DNA of 64,000 nucleotides from Camellia lanceoleosa. Taxonomy: Eukaryota; Streptophyta; Magnoliopsida; Ericales; Theaceae. The stretch covers positions 29,175,600 to 29,239,599 of the forward strand of contig CM045762.1 in assembly GCA_025200525.1 (NCBI GenBank). The letters run 5' to 3'. The position numbers and the translations under genes were made by a program. Positions 32,261 to 45,845 of the stretch are shown piece by piece (position 1 is the first letter of the stretch; each line of letters begins with the position of its first letter). The notes under the pieces were generated by a model. That model made no database searches, was not told the DNA's origin, and was given only the letters and a program-made list of their open reading frames with translations.

Positions 32261-34678
32261 CTCATCAAGGTCTTAATTTTTTGTAACAAGATTTACATCA
32301 TCATCATCACTGGTTAAAAAGGGTTCACAGCATCTAACCCTAGCTAGCTTTTTGGACTTTTTTGGGTTGGATGGTGTTTTGGTCGATATTTGTTGATTTG
32401 TCTTCCACTTTTCATTTCTCTTTCATCCGGCAAATTACTTACAAAAATATTTTAAAAACAACCCAATTACTGTATATAATATAAAAAAATTGTAGATAAA
32501 TACAAGTTGATAGTGCCTGACACGTGTTAAAAATTTGGCGCAAAAAGATTTGAAAAAAAAATTTGTTTAGAAGGCCACTCACAAGCGGTGACAATGATAT
32601 TGAACAGATAAATAAATAAACGATCATGCTACGTAGCTTGAATACGCGGCCCGAATCGCGGCTCGACACCAAAATGACATCGTTTTGGTGTCGAGTTTTT
32701 TTTTTTTTTTTTTTTTCCTTTTCTTTCCTGGCTTTGTTGCAGAACAAAGGAAGAAGAAGACGGAGGGGGAGGGGGAGGGGGACTGGAGAGGGCCCTAATA
32801 ACAGGGGCGGAGGCGGCGGAGGGCGAGACGATCTGGCGGAGGGAGGACGGCGGTGACGATCTAACGATCTGGAGCTGGGCGACGACGGCGGGCGGCGAGA
32901 CGAACGGAAGGGGAGCTGCGACGCTGACCTTCTTCCTCTCCCTCCCTTCTCTTTCTCCTTTCCCTCTCTTTCGAGCCGTTTCGAGCTCGGCATTTGTCGA
33001 GCTCTCAACCATTTTCCATAAATAAATACATAAAATACATGCAATGAAATATTTGAATAGATAATTGTATGAATAGATAACATGTGAACATATTCAAATA
33101 GATAGTTAGATAGCCACGTGTACATGTGCATTTGAACAAATAGATGACATTTAAATATATAGAATAGATGATTAAGTTTCTAAATAAGTAGTTAAGTTTT
33201 TGAACAGATAACATGTCATTTTGATTTAAAAATTTTAAATTTATCCTTATTGACTCAATAATTTCAGAAATAGACATGGGTTGGTTTGGGATATCATAAA
33301 AAAGTGTACTTTTTGACTTATTAGTGGGTTTAGGTTGAGTTTGATGTGATGTGTTAGAGAAGTGATGTGATTTAAATAAAATGATGTGACTTAAATAAGA
33401 TAGTGACTTTTTGACTTATTTAGTATATGTCAAACTAGCCCATAATCTCACTGCCTTATAATACATAGTAATCTCGGAAGTTTAATATAATTATGTTAAG
33501 TTTTTATAAGATCTTAGTTTTCTTTTAATAAATAATTTGTTAGTAACAATATTATCATATATTTTTTATATATTTTTTTTTTATGGAGTATTATTTATTT
33601 TTATGTATCTGCATTAATTCCGATGTGTTATATATTTTTCAAACCTTAAAAAAGGCTTGATGGGATATGTCTAAAGTAGTCATAGATTTTCCACATTTTT
33701 TTCAAGATTATTTTGAAAGGCCAATAACTTTACTGTTCTTTTAATTGTGGGTTTTAAAGTCATTAATGATTAATGACCAGCCTTCTTTCCAATCTTTAGA
33801 GTGAATTACGCTCGTAGATTCATTTATGAGCTTTACTTTGATAATTAGTTTAAACTGATAATTAAAATTAACTGATTTTATTATATTTTTTTATTTAAAA
33901 AAATAAATGGTTTATTTGTAAATTATACTTGTTGATTTCTTTTGTAATAAATATGATAAAATTATATAATTATAATTAAAAAAAAATTATAATTATTTTA
34001 TTGATCTAATTTTTTTATAATCTCTACACAAACTTATGAAAAGAGCAAATTAGATCTTTAGAATAGTAACTACCTAGAATAAAAAAAAAATTTCGTCCCT
34101 TTTGTTAAGTGAATTGGAAACAAGCCATGATGGGGAAAAAATTTATGAACAAGTGGTGAAATTGTGTTCTCACAAATTCACAATCATTAATATTAAAATT
34201 GTGTTTAAATCATAAATTTAAATAAAAATTTTAAAAAAATAAAATATAAAATATAATTAAACTTCACTTATTTATTATTTATTTATTTTTAATCTCTACA
34301 TAAATTCATGATTCAAACATAATTAAATTCCTATTTGTCTGTTTTATTATATTTAAAAGCACACCCGTGACATGATATGTTTTTATATGTACCTATCATT
34401 TTAGGCTTAAGTCATAAAAATCACATAAACACAAGAACATTTCGGGCAGTAATTATTATTATTTTTTTTTATAAATATTATATTAGTTTTATTTTCATGC
34501 TTTAAAGAAAAAGAATAATGTCAGCAAATTACAAAACATCATTAATCCGACACACCCTTTCTTTTCTCTCCAATCCCTCCACAATCCAAGATCCATACAC
34601 AACCTAATGACGCAAAAAATAAAAAATAAATAAAAACCTGAACTTCCTTCTCATTTGCAAAAATAAAAAATAAATTGA
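32261..34678. other. Intergenic between RABA1 and the TAF1A-like gene
   Basis: No gene recognised. 32640-33012 is a GC-rich purine-skewed patch whose ORFs (Pro/Ser or Arg/Gly runs) are composition artefacts. It starts with an inverted repeat CTCGACACCAAAA...TTTTGGTGTCGAG (32661-32695) and a T run. 33020-33240 has repeats of GAATAGATAAxATGTGAACA-type words. 33450-34560 is plain AT-rich DNA. Confidence 0.5.
33278..33441. mobile_element. MITE, 164 bp, same family as 9632-9814
   Basis: Ends GGGTTGGTTTGGGATATC and, on the other strand from the right, GGGCTAGTTTGACATATAC. The interior matches the 9632-9814 MITE in opposite orientation. The flanking triplets (CAT/ATA) do not give a clean TAA duplication. 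Confidence 0.7.
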
Positions 34679-37600
34679 TTATGGTTTGTCAAAATTTGAA
34701 TAGAATCCAATAGAATTCTGCATGTGCATTCGCAAGAATAAGAATAAGCGCCTATCGTTCTCCTCCAAGCATGTGCAAGCATTTACAACATAACCAAACT
34801 CCTGTCCATAGATACGAGATGCAGAGGCTGCTTTGTAAGTTAGGAGTTCCAAGTCACCTGTGATCGATCATTAACAGTGAAAAAAGAAAATCAATATATC
34901 TGTTCGCAATCATCCGAGACACCTAAAAAAATGCATTAATTTCATGATAAGAGTACCTGCTGCAATTTCGGACCTAAGAATGCTGTGGCTGAAATGGCGT
35001 GTTAGCCACCATCTGCAACGAAATTTCCAAGCCTTTCCCGATATTCCATCTGTAAAAATTTTGGGAATCCGGTTGAAACAAATAGAATAGCCTAGGTTGT
35101 TCACACCTTCATTTCCATTCAGACACACTGACATTCGATCTTCTTCACATCCATAAATCTTCAAAAAACAAGAGGCAAACTCTTTCCATATATTGCTTTC
35201 TGCATGGGTAGCATCTAAATGCAAAGCTATCATTTCTAACAATTGTTGAGGGCTATAATCTCCTGCAAATATGGAAAGGGGAAGAAAAAAATTGAAGTCA
35301 GATTCCACAGCGTGCGATCAAGCCTCTAATAACTTTCCATAGCAAAAAACGAATAATTCTAATGCCTAACTAATTAACAATTTTTCATAGAATTTTGTAC
35401 TAGAATAATAATACATAACATATCATCTATTTACATTTATATAAGAAATGCCTAGGCCAATACATGAACGTCTCATCAACATAAAAAAATATAGGGGCAA
35501 ACCAAAGACTCAATGATGATATCAACAAAAAAAAAAAAAAGAATACACCCAATTAGGCAGCCAATAATAAAAAATACGGGGGATGAGGCGATATCAATCA
35601 AATCACTATCACAGGTTATAATGGTCTTATTGGATGCATGTATATCTCATTTATAGGTTCAAACAAGATGTCCATATCTTATGAGTTGTGCACTTATAAA
35701 ATTTAGGGCAAATTACATTCATATCCCTTGAGATTTGCTTTAATTACAGATTCACCCTTGACTTTTGAGAAATTACAAAGCACCCCCTGAGGTTCCAAAT
35801 CAAATTACAATTTTCCCCTTCATTAATCCCCTGTTAGGTCAACTAATGAATTTTGATGACACCAACATAAAAAATTTGTCAATATTTTATCCTTGATTAC
35901 CCAAACCCAGCTTCTAATCCAAACCCAACCCAAATAACCCAAATTTTCTCATTTGCCATGAAAAAAAAATATATATATCAATTAAACATATAAGACGTGA
36001 ATATGCATGCATATTTGTTTCAAAATGATAATGTACCCTTTTGATGCATGTTCACGAGCTTCGCCAATGAGTGGCTACATGTTGGATCCTTCTTCAAGAT
36101 ATCCTCAAAGCAGGTTGAAAGCTTGACATTGTTGGCACTATCAAAATGGTCCAAAAGACTTGCTTTTGCTCTACACCAATTAAAAAGAAATAATAAATAT
36201 TGAGAATAAATAAATAAATGTGTTACGATTGTGCTTTACAGAAATAAGACCCATAAGAACCAGGTGGCCAGATATAGATGCTTCGGCAACCTGGAATCTA
36301 GAGTTCATTTGGGTATCAGAGACAACTCCGTAAACATAAGAAAATACAAGGAAAATGTGGAAATCAAACTTTCCTCATTTTCTTAAGTGAAATCTCCATA
36401 ACACAAAGGAAAGAAAGTGAAGAAGAGCATCAGTTAGATTTCCAACTGCACTACAATGAATTAACTCTTTTGGCCCCACCACTTCCATGTGGCATCATCA
36501 TACTACCACTCTAGTAACACCTGGGCCACAGCTACTAACTCCAGCATCCACACCATAGTTGGTAAACCTAACTCCAACATCATCAACACCACTGGTTCTC
36601 TCACAGCTACCATGACCCAACTGATATTTTAGCTCCTCAAGCAGGGAATTTGTTTCCACTTTGCTTTCTCACTTGCTCCAGTAATTAATGTTTTCTATCC
36701 ATCTCCTAGATATATTTTACATTGTTTTAGTTTTCTGATTCAAATAGCAAAGGAACCATTACCTCAAAGGGAGTGCTGCCTCTGAATTATGACCAAACTT
36801 CTCAAGCTCATTTATAGCCTCATCAATGCGATTCCCGAGCAGCAGCATCTGCAAAAAAATATTGCAACTGAAATGATGAGGGCTGTCACACTTGCTCCAT
36901 AACCATCTGTATAATGATTACCATATAAAAGTTGAATTGATGACAATGACAAAGAAGAATAAATTGAGTGACATCAAACAAAACCTCCTTTTGTTACTCA
37001 AGTAAAAAGGAGGTGGTGGTGAAGCTGACAACATGAGGGATAGTAATGATGTTACAGTTTGATCTCACCCAAGGAACACTAGAACACTTGCATTGAAGCA
37101 AATGCCCAGGTTTCACAACACCTCCCTCTCTAGCTTTTAACAAGTCAATGTATTCTTGAAATATAAAAGAAAGAAGGGTGTGTGCTGATTCAAAAATTTT
37201 GATAACAATTGGCATCAAATGAATGAATGAAAATCACCCTTACCTGTACCAAAGGAAGTAGGGCCTCATATACTGGAGGTGTTGAGTAAAGAGCAAGCCG
37301 CAAATACTTGACCGCTCCCTTATAGTAGTCATTTAGCATTTCCCTATGCGAATAGATGAAGTCCTCCAAATTTTTATTTGAAAGCGACGATCGTAATGGC
37401 AACAACCATGAATCCAAGCCTTCACCAGAAAGAATGGAATAATTCAGTATTCATTATAAATGCTCATGAACCAAGTATATAAAATCTACGGAGAACTTTC
37501 CAAAGCTCAAAAATGCCTAACAAAATTCAACAAAACAGAGATAGTAATTTGTTGCTATAACCATCATTCAATGCCAAATTGCAGCCTCGAATAGTTTAAG

Positions 37601-40600
37601 AAAGTGCCTGATCTGTTTAACAAGAACAATTAGCTCCTATCGCCACCATCACCCCGTTCACATCCTCCAACACTACAACTTCCCTATGGAATCGCCATAA
37701 ACTAAGCCTCAGCAACAGCAACATCACAATAATTAAGACCTATATGTCAAGACTGTTGGCTAGACTTAAGGTGCGTCATAATTCCTACTAAACTGGAGTA
37801 GGTCAAGAAAATCTATTGCAGTTTTCTCTTGTCCTAGACCAACCTCTTTTCCGTTTTCATTAGTTACATTAATTAAAAAAGTTTTAACTGCTTAATAAAG
37901 ATAAATCCAATTCCAAGAACCCAAAATTACGGGTACCTAATTGAAGAATCCATGGTTAGATCCAAAGTGATGAACCAAGTCATATCCAAACAGCTCATTA
38001 ACTAGAGTCTATTCCGGTAATCTAGTGCATGTAACTTTGTTACGTGCTTCAGATGAATCGAACAATCATCTTATGTTACTTGAAAATTGATCCAAGCTTT
38101 TTTTTTCCCCAGAACAAATAAAATTATTCAAGCCCGGCATTTTTCCCCATAACAAGCAAAATTATTTAGGCCCAATTTGGATGCAATTCCTTTTCTAGCT
38201 TTTAGCATTAAAGCTGCATCCAAACAAGATCTTAAAGACATAAAGTTTCATGATAGTTAAAGCTGCATCCAAACAAGATCTTAAAGACATAAAGTTTCAC
38301 GATAAAACACATAGCAAGAACATAGTTGTCAAACTGCATGGCGTATGGAGCATTTCATCATCCATATTTCAACGACTTGAAAGATATAAATTATATATGA
38401 AAAACAATATTCGCTAAATCACGTACAGAGTCATGTTTCCTCTACATGATACAATAAGTATCTTCATCCCTTCAAATTAAAGGTTGATAATACCTGTAAT
38501 GAGTAAGTATGGTTCACATTAGATGGCATATGTTGGAACATCTTAAATTTGAAGTTCAAATTACAAATGCCAAAATTTTACCTTCAACCAAAATTTTGGC
38601 ACTAAAAATAGAAGAAACTTGTTGAATACTCCCTCTAGTCTGGCATTATAGTTTCTAGGGAAGTTTTTTCTTCTCGTAGAGGCAGAATAAATCAAACGAG
38701 AGTCCATGAATGCTTCCCTAGTTTAAAATGGATTTAAACAATTGGCCATACCAGCTATAGAGATATCATGGAAGACGGTGAGCATGTGACACATGTTTTA
38801 CAAATAACAACGGCCGTAAGTAGCTAAGTCAGGAAAGCATCCATCTATCCTTTATATTTGTTGTTTACATTTCAAGATCACTTCAAAAGCAATAAGATTC
38901 ATTTGTCAATTACAGACTCCAAAATATGATTGAGAGTCTGAGACTATAAACAAATAATCTTACTGTTGGCCAGAAATTACTGAAAGAATCAGTATGCCCG
39001 ATAGAAAGCTGACATCATACGAAAAGATTCAGAAAAATTGCAGAAACACTAAACAGATAATTGAATTTGATGAAAGCTGAAGCATGAACATGCTTGAAGG
39101 GTCCTGTAACAGTAATTGATCAGAGAAACTATAAACTTCAATACTACAAACAAATCACTAAGGCCCCATATGCCTAGACTCATATTCAATTCAACAGAAC
39201 ACCAGCTGAAGATAAATTGAGAAATTAATCAACTGACGGAACTCCATTATCAAGTATTGCCAGCTCACTCCACCAAAATATTCACAGTGATGGCATAAAT
39301 AATGAACAGTGAGCACATCACATATTCATAGCTAGTTTTCTATGATCCCTTTCTTACAATTGTATTGTTAAGAAATTCCTACCCACTATAACAAAGATTA
39401 CACTGATAAGCAAATAAACTCTGAAACTCACCATGGGCATTGAAAGTAGATGCAAACTGCATATCATCACCATGATTAGAGAGAGACTTTTCATGTCCAC
39501 TATCATCAGCAGAATTCGTGTAGAAGCCCTGTGACTGGTAATTTCCGTAAGTAGTTTCTCTCTGTAGGTTATCATCCAATTCCATAGAAACTTCTCTATG
39601 TTGTTTAACATCAACTTTTCGAGCAACATCTTTGTCATTCCCAACAGATGTGTCTGAATTGGCTTGAAAAGAGGAATCAGCTAGAAAAGAGGTTTCAGCT
39701 TGCTGGATATCAACTTCATCATGTCCCTCAGAGTTCTCAACTGAGCCGTTGAATCTCATTCCTGACATCTCTGATTGCACAGGGATGTAAGACTCATCTG
39801 AATCTCTCAACTGCAACTCTTTTGGAATTGCAGACAACCACAGATGACAAAAGGTTACGCCCACAACCATATTTGAAATTGGGTCACTTCCAAATTCGCA
39901 TTGTTGCATGAGACTGAGAGAAACACCCACAATTAATTAAGACAAAGCCCTTCATAAACTGACATCTCATGTATATTAGGAAACACATTATTAACTTCTA
40001 TTCAGACGATAAAAAGCATTCATCCTTGAAAAAGGTAAACCTTGAAAATAATAATAACAATAATCAATGTGTTTGGTTTCAATTTTCTAAATTCAATTTT
40101 CTGGAAATTGAGTGTTTTGTTTTTCGTATTTTTTTTGTTTTTGGTGAATATTTTTAAAATTTTAAGCAATTTTTTTACTTTTTTAAATGTAACTTACTTA
40201 GATATATTTAAAAAGTAAAATATTTGTAAAAAAATATTTTAAAAAATCAATAAATACACAAGAATACAACAAATGTAATGAATTCTAGTAATTTTTTTTT
40301 TTTGTATTTTTTGTATTTAATGAATTTTTTAAAGATTTTTTTCACAAATATTATACTTTTTAAGTGTATTTATGTTAGGTGTATCTAAAAATTTTTAAAA
40401 AAAAATTACTTAGAATATTAAAAAAATTCAGTGAAAACAAAAAAAACACAGAAAACAAAAAATTTCAATTTCTAAAAAGTGAATCCTGGAAATTCAAACC
40501 AAACAAGCTGAATAATTATGAAGAAAGTTATTCACTCTTCCCCAATTAACAAATTAATCTCGTCTTCCACCTATAAATTGGTTGAACAGACTGGTAAAAC

Positions 40601-43600
40601 CACAAATACATCTTGAATACGCAGCTCTGTAAGAAAACTTTGTCACTCGTATCCAAAAAGATTCGCATGGAAAATTAGACAATTCTGTGAAGTACAGGAA
40701 CCTATTTCAAAAGGAGAATGATCAACGTATTGCCAATGCTTTGCCCAATATACATCTCAAACATAATGTTTATCACTTAACTTATGCAAAACTAGCCGTT
40801 TGGTGTAAATTTCCAAAGCAACTTCTTGAATTTGAAGAACATCATATACAAAAATTAAATCATAATACATAATATAGAACATAAAACACTTATTCTCATA
40901 AAAAGCATCCGTTCTAAAATCAAGCATGTTTTACCATTTCTTCTTGGCTAAATCCAGGGTTCATACCTTTTAAAGCATTTTCCCCAATTTTTTTTTTTTT
41001 TTTGGTTACTAAAATTGTGCTCATAAAAAAATCCAAGGTTTATCCCTGCAGAGTTTCTTAAAAGCTATCATGCAAGGAACATGCAAAAACTATGGTTGAG
41101 AGCCATGTTGATACTGCATACATACGGCAGTGACTTGTTACAATATGTTTTGATAGGCAAACAACAATAAGGTTTTGGTGTCTGATAATGTGATTCACAG
41201 AATCACGGCTCAAAATAATGTGTGTTAAGCAAGGGCCCACAAACACTGAAATTCCTAAGGTTTCCACGAATTCGTGATATTTCAAATTAAACCCACCAAC
41301 TATTATACTTCTTATATTTGCACTTGAGTTAACAATGATTTTCAAATGTACCCTCAGCCCCTTGGCTTACAATAAGATGAAAAGTTACAAAACTTCTAAA
41401 AAAAGGCATTAAAAATTACAAAGTTTATACAAAAATTATATGAAGGATAATTCAAAGTATATAAAGAAAAAGGAAAATTGTACATAAATCTATATATATA
41501 CTGTTCTGTCCCCATATCTTAATTTTTAAGGGTTGTGTCAGATACCTTGTAACCATTTTGACACTCAGACTCTCGTGTCCATATCTAGAAATCATAGCTT
41601 CGAAGTCATTCAACCTCTTCAACAGTGTTTTTGTAGGGGGTTACTTCTATTTGTGTCCATGCTTCCTTACATTTTTCTTTTTCCTTTTTTTCTTTTCTTT
41701 GTTTCTTTTTCTTCTTTTTTTTTTTTTTTAGCTGGATTCTGGATGGATTCATCATCATTAGTCTTCATAGTCACTTTTTGGTTAAAAGAGTTGAGTGTTT
41801 ACAACAAAAAAACTGGGGATTTTTTTTTTTTTCAAAACAAATGCATCAAGCCAAATGGCAGTGCACATCCAGGACAGTGACTTTAAAATGCCTCCTCAAC
41901 ATAACAAATAAACACCAAGTAGAAATTTCAGACACTCAAAACATTTAAGCCCTCTAGGACATGTAGGGGGCATGTGCGGGCGTGCATGCAGGAAACTACC
42001 TTCCCTTTGCCACTATGAAACTTCTTAATTTTTCCACTCTGCCCTGTTATAGCCTGGTTAAACTGTAGACCCCCTATTAGTTAAGGTGCTAAATTACTAT
42101 TCTAACTACTTAACAAAGAAATAGCACACTGCCGAATAACAAGCATAGCATTGGCATGGTGTGAAACACCAGGGAAGCAAATATATACTTATAAATCAGA
42201 TCCAAATGGAAACAAAATCTGATCTGTCAACACTTAGCCGTACAATCTAGCTCTATAAAAACCTTATTATATTTTCCACAGATGTATTTAAAGTTGAAAA
42301 AACAAGTAATGAAAAAAAAAAAAAAAAAACAGATAAGGTTAAATAATAGGAGCCTGATTCAAGTTTCAACCCACCATCTCCAGTAAGTATCACCCAAATT
42401 TACCCTTTAGCAAAAACCATAATGTAAACCCTTTATTTCAATAAGGTAGCTTACTAGCTTGGATGCGATATCAGAAGTTGCCAGCTTCCAAAATCTAATA
42501 GTCATTCACTGAAGATCAGCACCACCCAAATCAGACAAGATGTAAGAGCAAGGAACTGCATAGAAGATTCTCTCACATGTGGCAGGTTTTGATTAGCAAG
42601 ACTGCCAATTTTTTGTGGTTCAACTAGAATTTTAAGCCAATTACGAAACCTTAAAAATTCACAACATGCCTAAGCAAGGCTACTGCATGCCCATGCACAG
42701 CATTGACCACAAAATTACTACTCACAATTGTTGGACTTGCCAATGACCAATCAAGATAGAAGGATAACTGAAACTTCAACAAAAATTAACAAATATGAAT
42801 ATTGTTTTACACACTTGTTTTTTGATTGATTAGTAATACTTCTTTTTCATTAAGACAAACCTTGGTTTCTTTAAAAATTAACAGCTCGAATTTTAGGCCT
42901 AAATGATGATAGCATAAAATTAGTGATCTTTAGGGAATTTCACATTTTAACAAAAATCATTTTACAGCAACTTATATCCGTCCCCAAGTAGTTCAGAAAA
43001 CAAAGCTCGTATGGATTCATGTCCTACATTTTATTTTTCAAAACATATTATTAACAATATTGTCAGCATAAAATTTCCCCCAACACATGATGGTAGCTAA
43101 TTCACTAAAACATAAGACAAAAGTAGGCCTTAGGGATCCGACAGTGCCACGTGGAAGGCCCGTCGCTCAAGGGTTAAAAGTTACTCTAGGGATAATAGGC
43201 CGAAGGACATTTTCTATTTTGCCAAACACCACAAAATAACAATGATTTCTATGTTCAGGCAAATAAATGCACATGAGAAACCTAGAACCATACCTTATAG
43301 CAGCCTGATGAGCATCCTGAACATTCCCTTGTTTAAGACAAAAAAGGATGAATTCCAATTGAACAGTGAATCTATCCTGCCAACAATTGAAAGGTTGAAG
43401 AACATACTCAATGCGAATAAAATGCACATTAGCAAGAGAATCAGTGCCTAAAACACATAAACCTTTTAGACAATGTTTGGAATAATGCCTTGCAGTTTCA
43501 ACCAAAAATTAGGCATCTAAACTGCGAAATAAAATTTTTTACCAAAGCAACCAGATGATGATGCTCACGAATGTGTTGAATTTGACTTCATTTGTAAGTG

Positions 43601-45501
43601 AGAAATTCCCATTACCTTTAGAATATTGTCACAAAAAATATAGATATTTCACAAACGCATGAGAAAACAAAATTTAACCAATCCTGATAGCTAACCATCA
43701 GCATTTGAACATCCCCTTCCAAGTAGTGAATGAATGGTAAAACAGTAGGAGCTTTTTAGTAAGCATAAAACAATAAGAAAATAGCATAGTAATATCCCTT
43801 TCCACAAAATAAAGACACAACGGCACTAATACTCAATTCTAAAAAGACAAGAAGAAGCACATCTGAGTCATGCTCCTATATGTCCAAGATCATTAACTAT
43901 AGGTGGCTTTTGTCTACTGCATACGTGGATAATAATAATTCAAATGTGCCTTGTAGCACACTCCAGAGACTACTGATATTTGATTTTAATTGGACTGCAA
44001 AATATTTAGTACAAAACTAGATATAGACTTCCTTCACAAATAGCAAAACAAAAAAACATTTCATGGATAGTTTCTTTCTTGTAAAAAATTATTTTAATGT
44101 CTCTATTTATTTATTTATTATTTATTTCAATAGGAAAGCACCAACATTTACCACCTATTTCTAGTCCAAATCACATCAGGCATAAATCAAAATAAGACAA
44201 ACTTCAAAACAAAATAATGAAGGATGCTTCATAAAGAGGTGGAAAGAACTGAGAAAAAACAAAGAGCAAAAAAGCAATAGCAACAAAATAAATGAACACG
44301 GGCATTGAAAGGAAATTGTAATTTTGCAACACGTAGAACAAACTTTTCTAGATTGTACCTTCATTGGCCGATTTTTCATTGATCCAATCCTTTTCATCCA
44401 GATTTCATAAACATGTTGGATCTTGGTTGAGTTGATATGGTCCGTTTGCTTATGCTTGAGGAGCTCCATTGCAACCTGTGAAATTTGTGCATAGGTATCA
44501 CATAAAACTATTCATGCCATCTTGTTCATGATATGGCAAAAAGTTTCACATCTATATTTACATAATGAAGATACAAATGACATTAAGAAGAAAATAAACC
44601 AAACAAATCATGCTGTGATAAAATTTTACCAAAATGCTATGACACAAATAAAATAAAATTAGCACCCATAAGGCTACAATCTAAAGGAAACTTTATTGTG
44701 GCTTCCAGAAATGCTAAATACACAAAATTGGGACACATAAAAGTACACTTTGTGGCTCAGACTCATTCAAGGTATGGTGTGGGTCATGCAATTTTCAGCG
44801 CAATAATTAAATGTAACTAGCATTTTTGCTTTTGCTTCATATTTTGAATGCCATTGAACATCCCTCCACCACGAAAAAATTCACAACACAACCACACAAT
44901 GTTGTCTCGGCCCGGCATTTTCTTCTTAATCTCTACATCTCCATATTTGTCATGTCAAGTTTTTCAATTTTTCCCGACCCACTTTTGCTTACTTCACACA
45001 CATGCACAAACACCACCATTCATCAAAAAAAAAAAAGGCTGTCTTGTATTGTAGGGTTTAGGGTTTAAGGTGCCGAATATTCCTATAACCTCTCAAATTC
45101 AAATCTTTCCATACAAAATGAATTCTCATCCGTATATGCTAACAAAAATTCAAACTTAATACGATTCGTACCCAATACTTTGATCGATTCTTTGGAGGAG
45201 ACTTCTCATTACCAGTCCCTTTCAGCAAAACACTCAACACACCGCTCGCTTCTTCCCAATTATGTCGCCGCACAAGCTTGCTCAGAATTCGCCTTAATCT
45301 CGCTCGATTCTTCACTCGTACTTTCTCAGAACCTATCGCGAGCGTGTAAGAAGGCTTCGTCACAGATAACAAGATTCTTTTGACGAGTCTCGACTGTGTG
45401 CGACTGTATCGAGCATCTCCATCCTTGTTTTTGCTCTTCGTTCCGCCATTTTTGACTTGTTCGATCTCTTCTTCAACTTCCATGGTATGATCTTCAGACA
45501 T
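34679..45501 (-). CDS. TAF1A-like protein (TBP-associated factor, RNA polymerase I subunit A), 9 exons, 630 aa
   Basis: Exons from GT..AG sites and reading phase: 45501-45172, 44475-44359, 43376-43294, 39913-39432, 37419-37244, 36848-36763, 36170-36037, 35262-34957, 34857-34679. They sum to 1893 bp, 630 residues plus TAA, with every junction in phase. Marks: basic N-terminal RLVKRILLSVTKPSYTL, WEEASGVLSVLLKG, LEFILFCLKQGNVQDAHQAA, a low-complexity acidic middle in exon 4, KYLRLALYSTPPVYEALLPL, STCFEDILKKDPTC, LLEMIALHLDATHAE, WKFRCRWWLTRHF, and YKAASASRIYGQEFGYV. Helical-repeat (TPR/PPR-like) character. Known: TAF1A belongs to the SL1/TIF-IB-type factor that recruits Pol I to rDNA. Family assignment is from recognition, not a search. 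The start is ATG 45501; the GTG nine bases upstream is not used. Confidence 0.8.
35700..35960. repeat. Dispersed repeat in TAF1A-like intron 7
   Basis: AGGGCAAATTACATTCATATCCC... and ...AGCACCCCCTGAGGTTCCAAATC resemble a widespread plant low-copy repeat type with cytosine-rich runs after AAATTACA. No boundaries found. Confidence 0.35.
40069..40508. mobile_element. Fold-back MITE-like element in TAF1A-like intron 3
   Basis: Left TGTTTGGTTTCAATTTTCTAAATTC and right (other strand) TGTTTGGTTTGAATTTCCAGGATTC, extending inward with AAAACAAAAAA/TTTTTTTGTTTT complementarity. AT-rich interior. Target duplication not resolved. Confidence 0.6.
43116..43203 (+). pseudogene. Plastid 23S rRNA gene fragment (nuclear plastid DNA) in TAF1A-like intron 3
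   Basis: The run GATCCGACAGTGCC, GTGGAAGGCCCGTCGCTCAA, TTAAAAGTTACTCTAGGGAT and AATAGGC is, with a few changes, the peptidyl-transferase-side segment of plastid 23S rRNA just before the AACAGGCTGAT block. The plant mitochondrial 26S differs at GTTACTCTAGGG. The fragment is about 88 bp with scattered substitutions, hence old. It is 90 bp downstream of exon 3, on the strand opposite to the gene. Confidence 0.78.
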
Positions 45502-45744
45502 CTTTGACACCGACTGTTAATCACCAATGTCTGTGTTTATGTATGTATAGATATGGTTGTATCTGGATTGTGATGTGTATGGAAGCTTACCGGAAGAGGA
45601 ATTCCATGGTGGAGAGAGGGGGAGACGCGGCGGAGAGCGGCGGCGAAGATGGTTGTGTCGCCGCCGCTGGAGAAGATGGCGAGGGTTTTTGTGCGAGTAT
45701 TTTGTTTTTTGTTTGGGTTAGTTAAAACGGCAAAAGGGGTTATT

Positions 45745-45845
45745 TTGGGATGGGCTAATTTGTGAAGTTGGGCCGGAGGAAAGCCCAATAATATGGCCTT
45801 TGAGACGGGCTTTTAATTCGGAGGCCCTACGTTATCTTAACATAG
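45745..45845 (-). promoter_or_regulatory. TAF1A-like gene promoter region with site II-type TGGGC motifs
   Basis: Within about 100 bp lie TGGGCTAAT, TTGGGCCGG, AAAGCCCAATA, TGGCC and ACGGGCTTTT, about 250-340 bp upstream of the ATG. Known: clustered TGGGCC/T (site II, TCP-bound) boxes mark plant ribosome-biogenesis and other growth-linked genes, which fits a Pol I factor. The 45537-45788 and 45504-45725 ORFs over the leader are not supported as genes. Confidence 0.5.

Noticed and set aside
32439..33131. Long Pro/Ser-rich ORFs on the - strand
   Set aside because: Arise from strand-biased GC-rich sequence; no domain and several overlapping open frames.
43116..43203. Mitochondrial origin of the rRNA fragment
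   Set aside because: GTTACTCTAGGGATAA fits plastid 23S; plant mitochondrial 26S differs here.
45502..45510. Start of the TAF1A-like gene at 45510
   Set aside because: That codon is GTG; the first ATG is 45501.
45504..45788. ORFs on both strands over the TAF1A leader
   Set aside because: Overlap the 5' UTR and promoter; no domain or splice support.
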